Source: Candidatus Dormiibacterota bacterium
Lineage (GTDB): Bacteria; Chloroflexota; Dormibacteria; Aeolococcales; Aeolococcaceae
DNA length: 37,622 nucleotides
Direction of reading: 5' to 3'
NCBI GenBank assembly: GCA_003131685.1
Contig: PKWB01000183.1
Span: 11,442 to 49,063 of the forward strand
Position 1 is the first letter of the stretch; each line of letters starts with the position of its first letter. The translations under genes were made by a program, and so were the position numbers. The notes under the pieces are model-generated. The model made no database searches and was not told the origin of the DNA. It saw nothing but the letters and a program-made list of their open reading frames with translations. Shown here piece after piece: positions 34,755 through 37,622 of the stretch.

Positions 34755-35985
34755 TCAGCTGGACGCGGGAGACCTCTCGAGGACGAGATCGCTGCTCTGT
34801 CGGGTGTCGTTGACGATCTCGACCAGGCTGATCACCTGCAGCGCAACGGTGCGAACCTGACTGATCGCCGCACTCAGCGGGTTTGCCAGAGGCGTCCTGC
34901 CAATACAGTCAAAGACCACGTTGAGCAGCGGTGTGGTCAGTGACGGGTCGAGCTCGGTCGTTCCATGGGTCGCGCGCAGCGCCTGAGTGCCGGTTTGAAG
35001 ACAGTCGAGCGTATCGAGCACCTCCTTCGCCTGTTCGAAACCGGGAACGACCAGTTGCGCGACTGTCACTAACACATCGATTCCGAAGGTGACGACCGAC
35101 GGTCGGACCTGGAACGTCCAGCTGCCATCGGATGTTGGGATATCGAAGGCCATCTCCTCGCCGGCGGGAAGATAGGAGACGGTCGGCGCGACCTGACGGA
35201 CAATCCACTGGCGCGCCGTATCAGTTAGCGACTTTCCTTGAGTCTGGCCGCGACGGAGAGTGTTAGGCGCCGAAATCAGGAGCGCATAGCTCCGGTTGTC
35301 GACGATCCGGAGCGTGCCAGGCTTTGAACTCGAGCCTTCAAAACAAGCGCCGACCACTGATGGGGCGGTGACCGTTGCGGCCGGGTCCATAGGCGCGCAA
35401 TGGAGCGGATATGCTCTGACTCCAACAGCTTGCGACAAGAGCCGAAACGCCGTCTTAGCGCGCGCACGAAGCACACTAAAGTCCCAGGTCCATACCTTCC
35501 ACCACGAGGTGTGCATCGTGCTCACCCGGAGGACGGAAAGGCCGTTGTCGACTTGGGAGTTGACGGGAACCCAACTCCCCCGAGTGTTGTCGTAGTACGC
35601 CGCGAAATCCTGATCGGCCTGCCTCGAGCCCGTGGGTGCCGAAATAGGCAGTGTCAACGTCACAGGCTTGAGGATCGACGAGCCGGTTACAGAGAACAGG
35701 TACGGATTCCCGGCCGACATGGAGTAGGGAATGGTCGGCGGCGGCACGGGTCCTCCTGAAGACGCGTCGGCCACTTCAATCGTGGCGTCTCTGGAAGCGG
35801 CCCGAGGCGGCACCAGAATCGTGGCGTCGCCGTCAGCCACGAATCCACCAATCCTGGCCGAGAAGGTAGGCCTGAAACCTATGCGGTTGCGGAAGGTCGG
35901 AGGCTCCGAGCAAGCCTGCGGCCACAAGTGAGGCACCCACTAGGAACGCCACCGAACCCAGACCAGTTCGGGACACGTAGCGCAT
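34755..35985 (-). pseudogene. Secreted beta-rich protein of unknown function, frameshifted near the N-terminus
   Basis: The main frame (34755-35936) lacks a signal peptide. One frame over, from ATG 35985, a good one is encoded (RYVSRTGLGSVAFLVGASLV, then AAGLLGAS). The two join near 35905, suggesting a single-base indel. The mature protein starts with PTFRNRIGFRPTFSARIGG and GDATILVPPRAASRDATIEV, like a ZU5-type or Ig-like beta domain. It continues with SGNPYLFSVTG-type strands (sequence: SAGNPYLFSVTGSSILKPVT) and YYDNTRGSWVPVN, and ends in a helical region with several Cys (LDCLQTG, VFDCIGRT). It converges on the membrane-TIG gene with an 83-base gap. Confidence 0.65.
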
Positions 35986-36593
35986 ACCGTCATCCTATGT
36001 CGCCTCATGGAGGCACGACTAGCTTCGGCACATCCGCAACCTCACAGGCCGCTTTGCGAGATGCAACTCTGACGGTTGCGTCTGCATACGGGCGCCCAGG
36101 CACCATGAGTTTGAGGGCGAGGACCCAACCCCCCAAGACGGAGCCCACCCTTCGCCTCCTTACCGGTCCAAACGTCATGCGCACCGCGACACCAACGTGG
36201 CATACGCGTCAACAGGATCGTCATCGTCTAGGGGTGCTGGGTCGTACGTAAGAAACCGGACTTCGGGGTGCGAGCACCCTCGCCTAACGGGCGGGTGAGC
36301 ATCAGCAGCATGGCGTCGCCAGACTGAACGATCCGCCCAATCGGCTTCGCACACGGCGTTGCATCCGAGGCAAAGCAGCGAATCTGATGTCTTCGTGCTT
36401 GGAGCGTCAGGCGAGACTCACCGCTGAAGCAGGGCAGGTGACGGACCCGGCAGCGCAGACTGATCGACGACACCGCCGGTTGTCGACGACCCGTGACGCG
36501 TCCACGCAAGCTGATCGAAGCTGACCACCACGACGACGCTCGGCGTACTCTTGAATCGCCGGGTCACGCGCTGCAGTCGCCACACTGGCAGGA
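35986..36593. other. Intergenic region, possibly with gene remnants
   Basis: No convincing gene. A minus-strand frame around 36418-36590 contains PSVVVVVSFDQLAWTRHGSS, which looks protein-like. Given the frameshifts in every neighbour, a decayed gene here is possible but I cannot delimit it. Confidence 0.3.
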
Positions 36594-37047
36594 TCACGTG
36601 CCGTGTCCAGCGACCGCCGCTGGCGCGATACGAGCCGAGGAGGTCTGCTGCGTGAGTCGGATCCACGGCGAACGAAACTCATGGCCGAGATCCAAGACGA
36701 TGTGAGCGCGGATTCGATCACCACAGCGGAAACCGGCCCGAAAGAGGTCTTCGAGAGCAAGGGCGCAGGTGTCCGTGGCTCCGCGGGAAATGGGTGGTCG
36801 GTCGTGCAAAGGTAGTCGTAGCGCGGCGGCTTGCGATTCGATGCGCAGCCAGTCGATATTGGCGGGGTAGTGGCCTCGGTTGCGGATGAGTACCCGGACG
36901 CCCTCGCCCCCCGAGGTTGTTTGCGCGGACACCAGTCGAGGGCGCACCGAGATACGGAGGTCGTTCAAGGTGCGCGATGAGACGAAACGTGAGATCGACG
37001 ATGACGCCGGCGGCCGCGCAAATTGCGAGTAGGAGCTCAGATGACAT
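36594..37047 (-). pseudogene. Small membrane-anchored protein, frameshifted
   Basis: ATG 37047 follows a strong AAGGAGGG site. The N-terminus SSELLLAICAAAGVIVDLTF is one TM anchor. After RLIAHL at about 36969 the reading must shift by one base into NDLRISVRPRLVSAQTTSGG, then RVLIRNRGHYPANIDWLRIE and FRCGDRIRAHIVLDLGHEFR to the stop at 36594. The C-terminal part is a beta-sandwich-like domain common in small actinobacterial membrane-anchored proteins of unknown role (family not named with certainty). The extra base is a mutation or sequencing error. Confidence 0.6.
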
Positions 37048-37140
37048 CGGTTCCCTCCTTGTGTGGTCGCGTGGCGGCGAATTGCGAGCCGCTGCGTGAC
37101 GATGCACGTCGCGTCGCAACCTGTCGACTCGCGTTGGCAT

Positions 37141-37622
37141 TCACCATGCGTTATTCATGACACATCGGACGTGGGTTAGACAAATGTCTACAGTGGCGCC
37201 GGTCAACCCGAGTTGACCAAGCGTCACCGCTGGCGCGCCTCTCTCAGGTTGAGGTCGGTGCAACTGCTCTACGTGTGATTCGGCTCGTAATGGCCCTTGA
37301 TTCGCCAGCTGATCCAGGACCAGCGTCTTGGTCGCACGCCACTTGCACTCGTCTCCGAATGGCCGGCGCGTAGGCGGCAGCAACGTGAGCAACGTGGGCA
37401 CCTGTCGCCAGCGTTGCTGCGCGAAGAGTTGCAACGCGCTGCTGGTCATCACGAGGTAGGCGACGAAGACCACTCCAACGAGGATGAACGCCACTACTTG
37501 ATGAGTGGGAGCAAGCGCGAGCACGGCGACCGCGATGCCAAGCAGCCCGAGCCCACCGCGAGGAAGGTTCCGCCCTTGGCGACGAGGGTATCGGCCGCGG
37601 CTAGCCCGGATCTTTCAGTAAG
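37141..37622 (-). pseudogene. Small membrane protein, frameshifted and cut by the window end
   Basis: The downstream frame (GTG 37524 to stop 37141) has one to two TM spans: LGIAVAVLALAP and VVAFILVGVVFVAYLVMTSS. A soluble tail follows (RATKTLVLDQLANQGPLRAE). No start with a ribosome site is visible in that frame. In the adjacent frame upstream, ERSGLAAADTLVAKGGTFLA leads into the TM segment, so the two probably form one gene with a single-base indel near 37540. The 5' end lies beyond the window. It precedes the 36594-37047 gene on the same strand, about 94 bases away, and may share its transcript. Confidence 0.5.

Overview
The window is GC-rich and looks like accessory-rich chromosome of a soil-type bacterium, most likely an actinobacterium or a neighbouring terrabacterial lineage (Chloroflexota/Dormibacterota-like). 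That placement is an inference from three things: codon use, Sec-type signal peptides on giant RHS/YD-repeat proteins, and Cys-Trp 'CWAVG' propeller repeats, which I associate with such genomes. No rRNA or other phylogenetic marker is present, so it stays tentative.

Layout. 1-2273: the 3' part of an unrecognised secreted or structural-type protein gene and a small GAF-domain protein. 2274-5560: a mobile-element scar holding a complete IS256-family insertion sequence, the 3' half of a tRNA-Pro(GGG) lacking its 5' half (possible attachment-site remnant), and a transposase broken by two frameshifts and an amber codon. 5757-9062: a cluster of small genes around one divergent promoter. Leftward are a 54-aa CxxC/single-TM protein, a DUF3892 protein and a 392-aa helical protein. 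Rightward is an apparent operon of a two-TM protein, an XRE-family HTH protein and a SecB-like chaperone. The last two resemble the antitoxin-chaperone half of a toxin-antitoxin-chaperone (TAC) system, which leaves the membrane protein as candidate toxin. The intergenic region has two identical-format operators (GTTTA-N8-TAAAC, 40 bp apart), each overlapping a -10 box.

9214-15548: a promoter, a ~1.9-kaa exported RHS protein with a seven-repeat (probably seven-bladed propeller) head, and a four-TM protein overlapping its stop codon (ATGA). 15592-18163: a tightly coupled leftward operon of TetR regulator, NAD(P)-dependent epimerase/dehydrogenase and two SRPBCC proteins. 18633-20961: small secreted proteins, including a COG4315-type lipoprotein. 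21385-31344: a second, ~3.1-kaa RHS protein with a different head (three related beta domains, three FN3 domains, a DUF11-like domain), again followed by a multi-TM protein. The two RHS loci share a plan: Sec signal, variable adhesin-like head, YD barrel, core, hydrophobic C-terminus, then a polytopic membrane protein. I read these as polymorphic toxins with immunity candidates.

31898-37622: an alpha/beta hydrolase, a hairpin-dense leader, and four consecutive genes (membrane-TIG protein, secreted beta protein, two small membrane-anchored proteins) that each carry one apparent frameshift. Because the very long RHS frames are intact, this cluster is either local gene decay or poorer sequence quality near the window end.
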